The notes: generated by a model not told the origin, from the sequence alone. A DNA stretch of 64,000 nucleotides from an uncultured Eubacterium sp. (GCA_910577225.1 CAJTMV010000004.1:1-64000); one strand, 5' to 3'. Positions 45,101 through 54,252 are shown, counted from the stretch's first letter. Numbers and translations are program-made.

Positions 45101-46396
45101 ATGCAGGAAGAAGGAAAGAAAAAAGAGAGCAGAAAAATGGGACTGACGACGAAGATTTTTATCGGTCTGATCGGCGGTCTGATTTTTGGTGTGATTTTAA
45201 ATTTGTTTGTACCGCATTCATCATTTCGGGACGCGATTTTGGTGGATGGTATTTTCTATGTCGTGGGTAACGGTTTTATCCGTCTGATGAAAATGCTTGT
45301 CGTACCGCTTGTATTTTGTTCGCTTGTCTGCGGCAGCTCGGCGATTGGCGATACGAAATCGCTTGGAAAGGTAGGCGGCAAGACGATTGTGTTTTATCTG
45401 CTTACGACGGCGCTGGCGGTGTCGGTAGCGATCACGGTCGCCACAATTGTAAAGCCGGGCGTGGGACTTGATATGTCGTCGATTGAAACGGGTGAGACGA
45501 CGGTTGCTGAAAATGTATCTGTTGCGGATACGATTTTAAATATTATTCCGGAAAATCCGATTGGCGCGCTGGCGAACGGTACGATGCTGCAGATTATTTT
45601 GTTTGCGCTGCTGATCGGCGTGCTGCTGGCTAAAATGGGAGAGCGCACCGAGCTGATTGCCAATCTGTTTAATCAGTGTAACGAGCTGATGATGGAAATG
45701 ACCAATCTGGTTATGAGTCTGGCTCCGGTCGGCGTTTTTTGCATGATTGCCAAGACATTTGCCAACCTGGGATTTGACGCGTTTCTTCCTCTCTTAAAAT
45801 ATATGGGAAGCGTGCTGCTTGGTCTGCTGATTCAGTGTCTGGTCGTTTATATGATCCTGCTCGTGATATTTACAAGGCTTAATCCGATAAAATTCATTCA
45901 AAAGTTTTTCCCGGTAATGGCTTTTGCTTTTTCCACGTCGACCTCCAATGCCACGATTCCGATGAATATCGATACGCTGGAGGAAAGAATCGGTGTGTCC
46001 AGAAAGATTTCGTCGTTTACGATTCCTTTGGGAGCAACGATCAATATGGACGGAACTTCCATTATGCAGGGGGTGGCAGTTGTATTTGCGGCACAGGCAT
46101 ATGGGATGCAGCTTGGGCCGAAAGGCTATCTGACGGTTATCGCAACGGCAACGCTTGCCTCGATCGGTACGGCAGGTATTCCGTCCGTGGGACTGGTAAC
46201 GCTTTCCATGGTATTTACCGCGGTAGGACTTCCGGTAGAAGCGATTATGCTGATCATGGGTGTGGATCGTATTCTGGATATGATACGTACGGCGGTCAAT
46301 ATTACAGGCGACGCAGTTTGTACAACGATTGTCGCGCATCAAAACGGCGATCTGGACAAGGATGTATTTAACAGAATGGAGGAGAAGAATGCGTAA
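45101..46396 (+). CDS. Dicarboxylate/amino acid:cation symporter (DAACS family)
   Basis: The 431-residue membrane protein fits the DAACS fold, importing Glu, Asp, Ser or dicarboxylates with Na+ or H+. Diagnostic are STSNATIPMNIDTLEER (serine-rich loop, HP1), GATINMDGTSIMQGV (NMDGT motif in TM7), and MGVDRILDMIRTAVNITGDA (TM8). Start with GGAGG upstream. The next gene overlaps its end by eight bases. Substrate not readable from sequence. Confidence 0.93.
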   Translation: MQEEGKKKESRKMGLTTKIFIGLIGGLIFGVILNLFVPHSSFRDAILVDGIFYVVGNGFIRLMKMLVVPLVFCSLVCGSSAIGDTKSLGKVGGKTIVFYLLTTALAVSVAITVATIVKPGVGLDMSSIETGETTVAENVSVADTILNIIPENPIGALANGTMLQIILFALLIGVLLAKMGERTELIANLFNQCNELMMEMTNLVMSLAPVGVFCMIAKTFANLGFDAFLPLLKYMGSVLLGLLIQCLVVYMILLVIFTRLNPIKFIQKFFPVMAFAFSTSTSNATIPMNIDTLEERIGVSRKISSFTIPLGATINMDGTSIMQGVAVVFAAQAYGMQLGPKGYLTVIATATLASIGTAGIPSVGLVTLSMVFTAVGLPVEAIMLIMGVDRILDMIRTAVNITGDAVCTTIVAHQNGDLDKDVFNRMEEKNA

Positions 46397-47276
46397 AAAG
46401 ACGGCACGCATTTACAAGGCGTTACTTTGTATTCCGTTTTTATTATTACTGTCCGGTATATGCGGTTGTCTGACCACTACAGAAAAAACGCCGCACAAAC
46501 AGGAGGAAATTTTGCCGGACAGCGATACCGGCACAGGAGACGACAGCGATGCGGATGCTTTTATCGATGAGATCAAAGACCGCGGCTATCTGCTGGCAGG
46601 CTGTAAGACGGACGTGCCGGGATTAAGCTGTTATGAGGAACAAACAGATACCTGGTCCGGACTTGAGGTTGAGCTGGCTTATCAGACGGCCGCGAATCTG
46701 TTTCAGGTGAGCGTGGATGAGGCAAAAGAGCGGCAGCTTGTGCATTTTGTCGGCGTTACGGTAGCCGACCGTGAACAAAAGCTGGAACAAAAAGAAGCAG
46801 ACTGTCTGTTTGCCACTTATACGATTACAAAGGAACGGCAGCAGAAGTTTGCGTTTTCCGACTGTTATTATACCGATTATATCGGTCTTATGGTAAAAAC
46901 ATCCGGTACAGATGCAAATTCTCTTGGAACAGGCGATATCCGTTCGATTGCAGATCTGGATGGAAAAAAGATCGGCGTGGCAAAAAACGCGACGACAAGG
47001 AAAGCCTTTTTGAACTATATGGATACGATGAATAATGTAAAAACGGCTCCGGTATTTTTTGAATATAAGAGTTACGAAGCGATATTTCAGGCGCTCAGGG
47101 AAGGAACGATCGACGTCATGGCCGTAGATGTCAGTATTTTAAACGGCTATGTGGATCGTTCCACCATAATACTGAACGACCGCTTCGGTGGGCAGCGTTA
47201 CGGGGCAGCCGTACGCAGGGAAAATGCAAAACTGCTGGATTATGTAAACGAAGCGATTGCGCTGGATCAGACCTGA
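46389..47276 (+). CDS. Solute-binding lipoprotein, amino-acid type
   Basis: The ATG at 46389 overlaps the symporter gene. A signal peptide with lipobox (LLLLSGICGC, Cys about residue 27) is followed by an acidic linker and a bacterial solute-binding family 3 domain: IKDRGYLLAGCKTDVPGLS, EEQTDTWSGLEVELAYQTAA, EQKEADCLFATYTITKERQ and DLDGKKIGVAKNATTRKAF. Such proteins normally serve ABC transporters for polar amino acids, but no permease or ATPase is present, only the DAACS symporter. It ends 20 bases before the convergent capA-like gene. Confidence 0.87.
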   Translation: MRKKTARIYKALLCIPFLLLLSGICGCLTTTEKTPHKQEEILPDSDTGTGDDSDADAFIDEIKDRGYLLAGCKTDVPGLSCYEEQTDTWSGLEVELAYQTAANLFQVSVDEAKERQLVHFVGVTVADREQKLEQKEADCLFATYTITKERQQKFAFSDCYYTDYIGLMVKTSGTDANSLGTGDIRSIADLDGKKIGVAKNATTRKAFLNYMDTMNNVKTAPVFFEYKSYEAIFQALREGTIDVMAVDVSILNGYVDRSTIILNDRFGGQRYGAAVRRENAKLLDYVNEAIALDQT

Positions 47277-47295
47277 CGCCGGCAGCGCGCAGCGG

Positions 47296-48546
47296 TCAGG
47301 GTTCGTTTCTTTTTGGAGCGACGGTTCCATCCGCTGAAAACGTGACGTCATAAGACAGATCGGACAGATATTCGTAAAATTCCAGACAGGCTTCCGGTTC
47401 TGTGAGCAGAGATGTGCACGCGCCGGCAGCTTTCGCTGGCAACAGCTGCCAGGACGCCTGACGGTCTGCCGTGAACGTCAGCTTTGCAACAGCGGTTCGT
47501 TCGATGTTCTGGTAAAAAATAAAATTGCCGAGGCTGTAAAAAATCGGTTTTTCCTGATAGATTTCCACACCCTGCAGCACATGTGGATGCGCGCCGATGA
47601 CGGCGTCGGCGCCGGCGTCGATGAGCGCATGGGCCATAGTAATCTGATATTGCTCGGGCGAGGTGTTTCGCTCGATGCCCCAGTGCACATAGACGCATAA
47701 AAAGTCGCATGTTTGGCGGGCGCTTTCTACCGCCGCAATAAGGAGCGACGGGTCGTAGGCAGACAGCACGCCCGGCTGTGCGTTTTCCACGTTCCAGGAT
47801 ACTTCCGGAAATACGCGTGAAGCGGCCAGAAATCCAAACGTATGTCCGTTTGCTTTTTTGGTAATCAGCTTTGCCGCACGTTTGAGAGAATTGCCGGCGC
47901 CTGCATAACGGATGCCGGCCTCACGCAGCGTCTGAAACGTATCATTTAAAGCGTCCCTGCCGTAATCGAGTACATGATTGTTTGCCAGTGTCACAAGATC
48001 GACGCCGGATTCTTTTAGTATGGATACGTACGCAGGCGCGATGCGGAATGTAAACTGCTTATCCGGCGCGGGCGTTCCGCGGTCGCTGTATGGAAATTCG
48101 TTATTGACCATTGTAATATCCGCCTGTTTCATTTCTGCTAACAGATCGTTAGATAAAACTCCGGAAATACCGGACTGGTTATAGTTTGCAAGCACATAAT
48201 CGCTAAAATACACGTCTCCGGCGAATAAAAGCGTCGTATCTGCAGCGGACGGTTGTTTTTGCTTTTTTTGCGCAGATGTGTCTGCCCTGGGTGTGCCCGC
48301 CCTGGAAATTTGCCCGGACTTTTCGGATTCGGTTTCCGGTGTTGGGGCAGTCTCTGCATCGCCTGTGCGGGCTGGCCGGGCGTGTGTGACACGGCCTGCG
48401 ATCTGGTTTGCGTCGGGTGTCTGGTTTTCTGACCATATCAGATAGAAGATGGATCCGGTCAGTACAAGCAGCAGCAGACAGGAAACGATCAGAGCGCTTT
48501 TTAATATGGCTCTTAGCAGTCTTTTGTTTTTTCGTGATTTTTTCAA
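47296..48546 (-). CDS. CapA-family membrane-anchored metallophosphatase-like protein
   Basis: The 416-residue protein starts with TTG and has an N-terminal membrane segment (SALIVSCLLLLVLTGSIFYL), then a Pro/Thr/Lys-rich linker (about 45-95), then a calcineurin-like domain: LLFAGDVYFSDYVLANY, NNEFPYSDRGTPAPDK, TLANNHVLDYGRDALN, VYVHWGIERN and IGAHPHVLQGVEIYQ. These are typical of CapA, involved in poly-gamma-glutamate capsule handling. The domain is extracellular. No capBC genes are near, so another envelope role is possible. Confidence 0.9.
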   Translation of the reverse strand: MKKSRKNKRLLRAILKSALIVSCLLLLVLTGSIFYLIWSENQTPDANQIAGRVTHARPARTGDAETAPTPETESEKSGQISRAGTPRADTSAQKKQKQPSAADTTLLFAGDVYFSDYVLANYNQSGISGVLSNDLLAEMKQADITMVNNEFPYSDRGTPAPDKQFTFRIAPAYVSILKESGVDLVTLANNHVLDYGRDALNDTFQTLREAGIRYAGAGNSLKRAAKLITKKANGHTFGFLAASRVFPEVSWNVENAQPGVLSAYDPSLLIAAVESARQTCDFLCVYVHWGIERNTSPEQYQITMAHALIDAGADAVIGAHPHVLQGVEIYQEKPIFYSLGNFIFYQNIERTAVAKLTFTADRQASWQLLPAKAAGACTSLLTEPEACLEFYEYLSDLSYDVTFSADGTVAPKRNEP

Positions 48547-48818
48547 TGTTGTCAGTCTCTCTTTCGTTCATCGATCCTATATTAAATTTAAATGAAAAAA
48601 ATGAAATAAAAAATTACCTGTTTGCAGGAATCGCAGCATGGAACGTTGCCTGATGCAGGAACATGGCATCATTATACTATAGATCAGGCAGATTCGGCAA
48701 GCGAATCGTGTGAATGGCCGCAATTTCCGGACGCAGAGCCGATAGCACGCAGAAGTAAGAAATGCGGTTATCGGTTTTTTATTTCCAAACAGGGCATGTC
48801 GATCGTTAAAAATAGTTG
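48547..48818. other. Intergenic region between CapA and TetR genes
   Basis: This region between two divergent genes holds no gene I can support. The minus-strand gene's promoter is likely near its left end, where AT-rich DNA lies. Confidence 0.5.
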
Positions 48819-48847
48819 TTGACAATTATGGAAACAGGGAGTATTAT
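48819..48847 (+). promoter_or_regulatory. Sigma-A promoter of the TetR gene
   Basis: TTGACA (48819-48824), 17-base spacer, TATTAT (48842-48847), near consensus. Confidence 0.75.
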
Positions 48848-48852
48848 ACATG

Positions 48853-48876
48853 TGACCAAAATAGTATTTTAAGTCA
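48853..48876 (+). promoter_or_regulatory. Candidate operator for the TetR repressor
   Basis: TGACCAAAATA-G-TATTTTAAGTCA is an imperfect dyad just downstream of the -10 box, where a TetR protein could bind to repress its own gene. Confidence 0.55.
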
Positions 48877-48894
48877 TTGGCAGGAGAAAACGAT

Positions 48895-49473
48895 ATGGCA
48901 AGAAGTTTTACGGAACACGATAAGGAAAACATCAAAAGAAGTTTGCAGGAAGCCTGTAAGCAGAGCTGGACAAAGTATGGCTACAAGAAAACGAATGTCG
49001 ATGATCTCTGCAGACAGGCAGGTATTTCAAAGGGAGCATTTTATCTTTTCTTTGAATCAAAAGAGGCTCTCTTTTGCGAAGTATTGTGTCAGGTGCAGGA
49101 ACAAATTTATTCTGCCGCATCGGAAGTGATTGCAAAACACAAAGATAAGTATGGTGTCGCGGAAGCCCTGAAGCTCGTTTATCGGGAGTATGATAAAAAT
49201 AATTTTTTGTATGATTCTTACAGTACAGATTTTGGCGTTTTGATGAACCGGTTATCAGAAGAACAGGCGGACAAAATCAAAGAGTCCGGTCGTCTGAGTC
49301 AGCAGCTTTTTTTCAGTCAGCCGTATTTGAAATTCAGGGTCGACGCGGATTTGGCGATCGCAGTGATCTACTCTTTAATTATGAATATCAAAAATAAAGA
49401 TACGCTTCCATACAGTCATATGGAAACTTTTGATTTTATGATCGATCATTTGATCGAAAGTTTATACGAGTAG
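48895..49473 (+). CDS. TetR/AcrR-family transcriptional regulator
   Basis: The 192-residue protein starts at 48895, with AGGAGA upstream. The helix-turn-helix is WTKYGYKKTNVDDLCRQ followed by AGISKGAFYLFFESKEALF. The C-terminal two thirds form the ligand-binding domain (SEVIAKHKDKYGVAEALKL). A near-consensus promoter and an operator dyad lie just ahead. DUF4180 and rtcB follow in the same direction, so it may control that set or only itself. Confidence 0.9.
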   Translation: MARSFTEHDKENIKRSLQEACKQSWTKYGYKKTNVDDLCRQAGISKGAFYLFFESKEALFCEVLCQVQEQIYSAASEVIAKHKDKYGVAEALKLVYREYDKNNFLYDSYSTDFGVLMNRLSEEQADKIKESGRLSQQLFFSQPYLKFRVDADLAIAVIYSLIMNIKNKDTLPYSHMETFDFMIDHLIESLYE

Positions 49474-49574
49474 CGCCAGCGGAGCCAAAATGCAAAAGAA
49501 AAGAAGCAGACTATAAAATCTTGTGGATGCGGGCGTCTGGGGAAAGAATTATGATGAAAAAGGAGGAGGCAGAC

Positions 49575-49961
49575 ATGAAAACAGAAGTTATAAAGAAAAA
49601 TAATACAGAAGTCGTAGTAGTGAGCAGCGAGGAGCTTTTGATTACGGATGCGCAGTCTGCACTGGATCTGGTTATGACAATAAAATATGAAACAGGCTGT
49701 ACCAATATTGCGATCAACAAAGAGGCTGTCGCAGATGATTTCTTTGTTCTTAGCACCTGCCTGGCAGGAGAAATTTTGCAGAAATTTGTCAATTATGGCG
49801 TGAGATTTGCTATATACGGCGATTTTTCAAAATATACGAGTAAGCCGTTAAACGATTTTATGTATGAGAGCAATCAGGGGAAAGATATTTACTTTCAGCC
49901 AACGGTTTCTCTTGCGGTGGATAAGCTGTCGGAACAGGGCGGGAACAAAAACAGACGGTGA
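49575..49961 (+). CDS. DUF4180 protein
   Basis: A 128-residue protein with AGGAGG before the ATG at 49575. It reads KNNTEVVVVSSEELLITDAQ, then SALDLVMTIKYETGCTNIA, then KFVNYGVRFAIYGDFSKYTS and FMYESNQGKDIYFQPTVSLA. I know this as DUF4180, a short alpha/beta domain with a STAS-like look, of unknown function and common in Firmicutes next to TetR regulators. Followed by rtcB after about 90 bases. Confidence 0.8.
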   Translation: MKTEVIKKNNTEVVVVSSEELLITDAQSALDLVMTIKYETGCTNIAINKEAVADDFFVLSTCLAGEILQKFVNYGVRFAIYGDFSKYTSKPLNDFMYESNQGKDIYFQPTVSLAVDKLSEQGGNKNRR

Positions 49962-50053
49962 TAACAGTTTAGAGGTTTCGTGCAGTGGGAATGATGTTTC
50001 AGACACGCTCCGGGGCAGAATGAGCTTGTATCAGACAGCGGAAAGGAAGATGC

Positions 50054-51259
50054 ATGTTTATTTTAAAAGGAAAATATAATGAAGCGAAGGTTTTTGCGGA
50101 TACGGCAGACGAGACGTCCGTATCGCAGGTACTGCTGCTGCTGGATCAGGAATTTGTATCAGGCAGCCGGATACGTATGATGCCGGATATCCATGCCGGA
50201 GCCGGCTGTACGATCGGTACGACGATGACCGTGACTGATAAGATTGTGCCAAATCTTGTCGGGGTGGATATTGGCTGCGGCATGGAGACGGTTGCCGTAC
50301 GTGAAAAACATATCGAGCTGCAAAAGCTCGATAAGCTGATCTATGAAAAGATACCGTCCGGCTTTCAGATTCGCGAAAAGACGCATCGCTATTATGAGCA
50401 GATCGATCTGGAAGAGCTGTATTGTTATCGACAGATTCATGCGGTACGGGCAGAAAAAAGTCTGGGAACGCTGGGCGGCGGAAATCATTTTATCGAGGTG
50501 GATAAAGATGAAGAGGGAACGATTTATGTCGTCGTTCATTCCGGAAGCCGTCATCTTGGCGTAGAAGTGGCGCAGTATTATCAGGAGGAAGCATATAAGG
50601 CGCTCAACGGTCAGACGAAAAAAGATATTGATCAGCGGATTGCAGATCTGAAAGCGCAGGGCAGGGAAAAAGAAATACAAAAAAGTATCGCGGAGTTAAA
50701 AAATACGGTAAAAACGAATATTCCGAAAGTACTGGCCTATGTATCTGGCGAGTTGTTCGATCAGTACATTCACGATATGAAGATGGTTCAAAACTATGCA
50801 GGGCTGAACCGCAAGGCGATGATGGACGAAATCATCAAAGGAATGAAGCTGCATGTGACCAGTCAGTTTACAACGATTCATAATTATATCGATACAGACG
50901 CCATGATACTGCGCAAAGGCGCGGTCTCCGCGAAAAAAGGAGAAAAACTGCTGATACCGATCAATATGCGGGATGGTTCCCTGATCTGTACAGGCAGGGG
51001 AAACGACGACTGGAATCAGTCTGCGCCTCATGGCGCCGGACGACTGATAAGCCGGTCGGCAGCAAAACAGTCTTTTACAGTCTCCGAGTTTCGAAAACAG
51101 ATGAACGGCATCTACTCGACGTCGGTAAATAAAGAAACGCTGGACGAGTGTCCGATGGCCTATAAAGGAATGGATGAGATTGTAAAAAATATCACCGATA
51201 CTGCAGTGATCGATAACGTGCTCAGACCGATCTATAATTTTAAAGCCAGCGAAGGCTGA
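50054..51259 (+). CDS. rtcB: RtcB-family RNA ligase
   Basis: RtcB joins 2',3'-cyclic phosphate or 3'-phosphate RNA ends to 5'-OH ends with GTP and Mn2+. The metal-binding motifs are seen: VGVDIGCGMET (near 70-80), LGTLGGGNHFIEVD, VVHSGSRHLGVEV, and the guanylylation site SAPHGAGRLISRSAA with its histidine. At 401 residues it belongs to the shorter bacterial branch. Partners for RNA repair (rtcA, archease) are not in the window. It may be involved in RNA repair after damage by toxins. Confidence 0.92.
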   Translation: MFILKGKYNEAKVFADTADETSVSQVLLLLDQEFVSGSRIRMMPDIHAGAGCTIGTTMTVTDKIVPNLVGVDIGCGMETVAVREKHIELQKLDKLIYEKIPSGFQIREKTHRYYEQIDLEELYCYRQIHAVRAEKSLGTLGGGNHFIEVDKDEEGTIYVVVHSGSRHLGVEVAQYYQEEAYKALNGQTKKDIDQRIADLKAQGREKEIQKSIAELKNTVKTNIPKVLAYVSGELFDQYIHDMKMVQNYAGLNRKAMMDEIIKGMKLHVTSQFTTIHNYIDTDAMILRKGAVSAKKGEKLLIPINMRDGSLICTGRGNDDWNQSAPHGAGRLISRSAAKQSFTVSEFRKQMNGIYSTSVNKETLDECPMAYKGMDEIVKNITDTAVIDNVLRPIYNFKASEG

Positions 51260-51324
51260 AAAGGTCTGCGAAGATGTCTGAATGGCAGCGTTTTGCTGCT
51301 GAATGAACAGGGAGGATGAAGAAG

Positions 51325-52299
51325 ATGATAAAAAAATTAAGAAGTGCTCTGTTGTGTATGCTGTTATGTCTGATGACGATTCTTTCAGGATGCATATCGA
51401 TTGAGTTCGTGCCAGACGGTGCATCGACGGGCTCCGCCGGGCAGAAAGCGGATGCGGATGATGCCGATACGAATGCGGGCGATACCGATACGAATGCAGA
51501 CAAGTCGAAAGGATCGGCAGAGTTACCGCAAAGCGCGGATGCGGATGGACAGCCGTATCAGGTTGTCAATGATAATATACCTGGCTTTACGAAAGCGGAG
51601 ATTACGACCACTTCCTTTGAACAATATGCCGAGCTGGATGATCTTGGCCGATGCGGGACTGCGTTTGCATGTGTCGGAACGGATCTGATGCCGATGGAAA
51701 AGCGGGGCAATATCAGCAGAGTAAAACCGACCGGATGGCATAGTACGCGGTATGATTTTGTGGAAGGCGGGAACCTGTATAACCGTTGTCATCTGATCGC
51801 GTATCAGCTGTCCGGTGAAAATGCCAATGAAAAAAATCTGATTACAGGAACCCGATATATGAATGTCAGCGGCATGCTGCCGTTTGAAGAGCAGGTAGGA
51901 GATTATGTCCGTGAGACAGGCAATCATGTCATGTATCGGGTGACGCCTGTATTTTTGGGAGACCATCTGATTGCAGACGGCGTGCAGATGGAGGCGCTGT
52001 CTGTCGAAGACGATGGACAAGGCGTTTCTTACAATGTCTACGTCTTTAATATTCAGCCCGGCGTGCAGATCGATTATGCGACGGGAGATAGTCAGGTGAA
52101 AAAAGAAAGCGGGCCGGACAAAAATGCTGATCAGGCAGGCGGGGCGGATTATGTATTGAATACGAACACAAAGAAATTCCATCTTCCGGACTGCGGCAGC
52201 GCACAGAGCATGCAAGAAGAAAATAAAGACACTTATACTGGCGACAGGCAGAAACTGATCGACGACGGATATGAACCGTGCGGGAGCTGCCATCCGTAA
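51325..52299 (+). CDS. Secreted DNA/RNA non-specific endonuclease lipoprotein
   Basis: The start at 51325 is nine bases behind GGAGG. A lipobox (MTILSGC) follows the signal peptide, so it is anchored outside. After an Asp/Ala/Thr-rich linker the nuclease domain appears: DLGRCGTAFACVGTDLMP, then GNLYNRCHLIAYQLSGEN, where the N-x-CHL matches the DRGH-type active-site region, and GTRYMNVSGMLPFEEQVGDY. The C-terminus (KKFHLPDCGSAQSM, then YEPCGSCHP) resembles a small metal-binding domain of the Ada/YHYH kind. Probable role: degrading DNA for nutrition, uptake or competition. Confidence 0.87.
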   Translation: MIKKLRSALLCMLLCLMTILSGCISIEFVPDGASTGSAGQKADADDADTNAGDTDTNADKSKGSAELPQSADADGQPYQVVNDNIPGFTKAEITTTSFEQYAELDDLGRCGTAFACVGTDLMPMEKRGNISRVKPTGWHSTRYDFVEGGNLYNRCHLIAYQLSGENANEKNLITGTRYMNVSGMLPFEEQVGDYVRETGNHVMYRVTPVFLGDHLIADGVQMEALSVEDDGQGVSYNVYVFNIQPGVQIDYATGDSQVKKESGPDKNADQAGGADYVLNTNTKKFHLPDCGSAQSMQEENKDTYTGDRQKLIDDGYEPCGSCHP

Positions 52300-52794
52300 A
52301 ACGGCATAAAAAGGTAACCGTTCAGGCAGGCCTGCGCATATCCCTGCGCCAGAGGGCTGGCTGACAACACCGCCGCCGAACGTATGCCGTCCTTTTCGGC
52401 GGGTGTATGGCAGCATGGTTCTGAATCCCAAAGCCGTTACATCACATTGCGATTCTGAGCAGGAGAAAACGCTCTTGTCATTCGTGGTGTGGCGTAGCGG
52501 CTTTTTCATTTATCCAAAAGTTAAGAGAAACAGAATCCGGAACGGAGGCGGAAAGGACATATGGTTTTTTTGGGCGGGGAAAGACAGGCGTTAAGAATGC
52601 CGCTGCATAGAAAAATGCTTCGCGGAGATAACCAAAGAGATAGCGGGCATCGGATCTGAAGTAATAATTTAAAATCGATACAGAGGGGAGAAATGAGACA
52701 AGTCGCAAAATCGAAAGAAAGGAAGAAAACTATATGCAAAGTTTTCTATATGCAAAGTTTTTAACAGGGTAGAAAAGTTATGAATAAATGAGTC
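52300..52794. other. Gene-free stretch before decayed genes
   Basis: I see no gene of good quality here. A G/C-rich inverted segment lies near 52368-52407 (ACACC...GGTGT), possibly a terminator of the nuclease gene without a T-run. TATATGCAAAGTTTT is partly repeated at 52732-52763. Confidence 0.5.
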
Positions 52795-53064
52795 CTGACG
52801 GACTTGCAAAAGGAATTTAAAAGAAAAAAGGCAATCGATCATGTGAATTTAACATTAAGCAATGGGATTTATGGATTGCTGGGGAAAATGGCGCAGGAAA
52901 AAACGACGTTCATGAGGATGATTTGCGCTTTGCTGAAAGAATCTCAGGGAGAGATAACTTAACGGAGTAAATATCCATGATCTGGGAGGAGCGTATAGAG
53001 AAAAACTGGGATATCTGCCACAGGATTTTGGTTATTATCCAAATTTTACGGCGGAGCAGTTTTT
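52795..53064 (+). pseudogene. ABC transporter ATPase, N-terminal fragment
   Basis: Reading across frames gives LTDLQKEFKRKKAIDHVNLT, then a broken Walker A (GLLG.NGAGKTT after frame changes near 52880-52900), then MRMICALLKESQGEI, and GGAYREKLGYLPQDFGYYP with the Q-loop. This is the ATP-binding subunit of a bacteriocin/antibiotic-type ABC exporter. At least three frameshifts occur and everything after the Q-loop is missing, replaced by the tandem duplication at 53060. Confidence 0.75.
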
Positions 53065-53133
53065 GCTTTACAGAGCAGGAACATGCGGCGGGTGAGTTTT
53101 TGCTTTACAGAGCAGGAACATGCGGCGGGTGAG
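53060..53133. repeat. Perfect 37-base tandem duplication
   Basis: The 37-base unit at 53060-53096 is repeated exactly at 53097-53133. Unit length is not a multiple of three, so it shifts any frame through it. It sits exactly at the border between the ABC fragment and the kinase fragment, which suggests recent replication slippage. Confidence 0.9.
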
Positions 53134-53412
53134 TATGTAAAGATGATTAGGGATACATTAAAGTTGCTTATTCCGGTTCAATATACAGAAAATGAACTAT
53201 TAAATATTCTTCTTACAGATAAAGAAGCTGTTATGAAAGAAAAAGGAAGTTCAGTGGAGATAAATGTTGATAATGTAAATTTGGATTTTATCTTCCGTTA
53301 GATGTTACTACTATTTTTGGAAATTTATTAGACAATGCTATCGAAGCTGCAGAAATGGTAAACGGTGACAGATATATTTCTATCAGGTTTAGTTCCTGGC
53401 ACAAGATGGTAG
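53134..53412 (+). pseudogene. AgrC-like GHKL histidine kinase, internal fragment
   Basis: The frame 53134-53301 gives YVKMIRDTLKLLIPVQYTEN, then ELLNILLTDKEAVMKEKGSS and NVDNVNLDFIF; a frameshift near 53297 leads on to LPLDVTTIFGNLLDNAIEAA, the N box of a GHKL ATPase, and ISIRFSSWHKMVAV. This is the C-terminal catalytic domain of a peptide-sensing (AgrC-type) kinase. Its sensor domain, H box and G boxes are missing. With the ABC remnant it hints at a lost bacteriocin or quorum module. Confidence 0.75.
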
Positions 53413-54218
53413 CTGTTATTAAGATGCTGTTTGTAAGGTATCCGGAGCTTTTGAAAGAACTGGTTGCAGAGCTTCTTGGAATATCCCTGGGAAGTATTGA
53501 GAAATTTTTGATCAGAAATCCGGAAATGCCGCCGGAGAACCTTGGAGATAAGTTCTGCAGGTTAGACATCAATATGACGGTGAATGGTCAGCAGGTCGAT
53601 CTGGAGGTACAGGTCAGCAATGAGGGGGATTATCCCGAGAGGGTGATGTATTACTGGGCGAGAGGGTTTTCGTCAGCGCTGCTGTCCGGGCAGGGATATT
53701 CCGAACTGCCGAGGACCATTGTTATCAGTATTATTGATTTTGTACAGTTTGCATGCGGCGAATACCATTCGTTTTTCCAGCCGCTTGAAGTGACACGTCA
53801 TACGTTGTTATCAGATAAAATGGGATTTCATTTCTTTGAACTTCCCAAATTACCAGACGATATCAGTCAGGAGAATATGCTGCTGCTATGGCTGTCGCTG
53901 TTTAAAGCAGATACGGAAGAAGAGTTAGAAAAGATTAAGGGAATGGAGGTGCCGGTTATGAGTCAGGCGATTAACGCTTATTATACAATTACGGATTCGT
54001 CAGAATTTCGTGAGAAGGAACGGCTGCGTGCGAAAGCAAGGCATGATGAGGCACAGGCATTGTATCATGCCCGACGTGAAGCCAGACGTGAAGGAAAACA
54101 AGAAGAAAAATATGAAATTGCTAAAAAACTTCTTAAACGGAACAGACCAGTCGATGAAATCGTGGAAGATACGGGGCTGACATATGAGGAAGTGGAGAGT
54201 TTACGTGTAACGGTATAG
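53355..54218 (+). CDS. Rpn-type PD-(D/E)XK nuclease-like protein, fused 5' end
   Basis: The 287-residue open frame starts inside the kinase remnant. The first 20 residues (MVNGDRYISIRFSSWHKMVA) are kinase-derived; from VIKMLFVRYPELLKELVAEL onwards it is an Rpn/PD-(D/E)XK transposase-like protein with LGDKFCRLDINMTVNGQQV, DLEVQVSNEGDYPERVMYYW (E-x-Q catalytic pattern) and a charged C-terminal tail (RREARREGKQEEKYEIAKKL) that carries DNA-binding-like helices. The genuine N-terminus is therefore missing by a junction near 53413. No good ribosome site precedes 53355. The frame is intact through the C-terminus, so it may still be made. Rpn proteins promote recombination or act in abortive defence. 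Confidence 0.7.
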   Translation: MVNGDRYISIRFSSWHKMVAVIKMLFVRYPELLKELVAELLGISLGSIEKFLIRNPEMPPENLGDKFCRLDINMTVNGQQVDLEVQVSNEGDYPERVMYYWARGFSSALLSGQGYSELPRTIVISIIDFVQFACGEYHSFFQPLEVTRHTLLSDKMGFHFFELPKLPDDISQENMLLLWLSLFKADTEEELEKIKGMEVPVMSQAINAYYTITDSSEFREKERLRAKARHDEAQALYHARREARREGKQEEKYEIAKKLLKRNRPVDEIVEDTGLTYEEVESLRVTV

Positions 54219-54252
54219 GATCATGGCGCTTCACATAAAGTGAAACGGTGTG

